A stretch of DNA of 7,034 nucleotides from an uncultured Eubacteriales bacterium (GTDB taxonomy: Bacteria; Bacillota; Clostridia; Peptostreptococcales; Anaerovoracaceae): assembly GCA_959021945.1 (NCBI GenBank), contig CAUEYG010000073.1, positions 1-7,034 of the forward strand, given 5' to 3'. Made by a program: the position numbers and the translations under genes. This document shows, piece after piece, positions 6,863-7,034 of the stretch. The notes below the pieces were generated by a model. The model was not told the origin of the DNA, made no database searches, and saw nothing but the letters and a program-made list of their open reading frames with translations. Every line of letters starts with the position of its first letter. Within the stretch, counting starts at the first letter, position 1.

Positions 6863-7034
6863 TTATCTGCCCGAATGTTTTTTTAACAGTTTTACTACTG
6901 TTGACTGGTCAATCTTCAGTGCATCCGCAACCTTATAGGTGCTGCCAAGCTGTTCATAAGCCTGGGTCACTAGTTGGCGTTCTACTTGCCATTTTGCTTC
7001 TTTTAGAGGCATCAGGCCTTTACAGGTTATTTGG
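6863..7034 (-). CDS. C-terminal end of a second regulator, Fis-type helix-turn-helix (5' end beyond the window)
   Basis: The last 56 codons of a gene that enters from the right edge and stops at TAA 6863-6865. The sequence PLKEAKWQVERQLVTQAYEQ leads into LGSTYKVADALKIDQSTVVKLLKKHS, the layout of the C-terminal Fis-like helix-turn-helix found in sigma-54 activators that also carry PAS domains (helix, G-S-T-x-K-A-A-x-x-L turn, Q-S-T-V recognition helix). The family is inferred, because the AAA+ part is not visible. Its position just upstream of the sigma-54 promoter makes it the nearest candidate activator of the operon. Confidence 0.8.
   Translation of the reverse strand, partial: QITCKGLMPLKEAKWQVERQLVTQAYEQLGSTYKVADALKIDQSTVVKLLKKHSGR

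Noticed and set aside
1..7034. CRISPR arrays, tRNA or rRNA genes, insertion sequences
   Set aside because: No spaced direct repeats, tRNA-like fold, rRNA sequence or transposase signature was seen. In particular, pylT was not found.

Overview
The window reads as part of a strictly anaerobic bacterium, probably a Clostridia-type Firmicute. The signs are strong AGGAGG-type ribosome sites, moderate-to-low GC, sigma-54 enhancer-binding regulators, and a BCCT transporter of the CaiT/OpuD kind. All genes lie on the minus strand, so transcription runs from high to low coordinates.

In transcription order the window holds: (i) 6863-7034, the last 56 codons of a regulator with a Fis-type helix-turn-helix, closed by a strong intrinsic terminator (6806-6850); (ii) 6699-6715, a well-formed sigma-54 (-24/-12) promoter with exact GG-N10-GC spacing; (iii) 5289-6644, a MtbA/UroD-family methylcobamide methyltransferase fused to a C-terminal thioredoxin-like domain with a CAAC motif; (iv) 4574-5230, a dimethylamine-type corrinoid protein (MtbC); (v) 3159-4550, a dimethylamine methyltransferase (MtbB) whose frame is interrupted at codon 352 by an in-frame UAG, read as pyrrolysine; (vi) 1463-3046, a BCCT-family transporter; (vii) 1-1368, a PAS plus AAA+ sigma-54-dependent activator that runs off the window within its C-terminal DNA-binding helix region.

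Together these form a bacterial dimethylamine-use operon. The transporter would bring in the amine or a methylated precursor. MtbB would move one methyl group from dimethylamine to Co(I) of MtbC, leaving monomethylamine. The UroD-like protein would then move the methyl from MtbC to an acceptor: coenzyme M in methanogens, most likely a folate or an unknown acceptor here. One or both flanking activators probably switch on the sigma-54 promoter.

The main points of interest are the UAG-encoded pyrrolysine, which would be mis-annotated as two short ORFs or a pseudogene; the methyltransferase-thioredoxin fusion, which has lost the His of the usual HxC zinc motif; and the transporter, whose aromatic substrate box is remodelled. 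Genes for making and charging pyrrolysine (pylTSBCD), a corrinoid reactivase, and monomethylamine or trimethylamine methyltransferases are not in this window. Assignments rest on reading the sequence and remembered family features; no database search was run.
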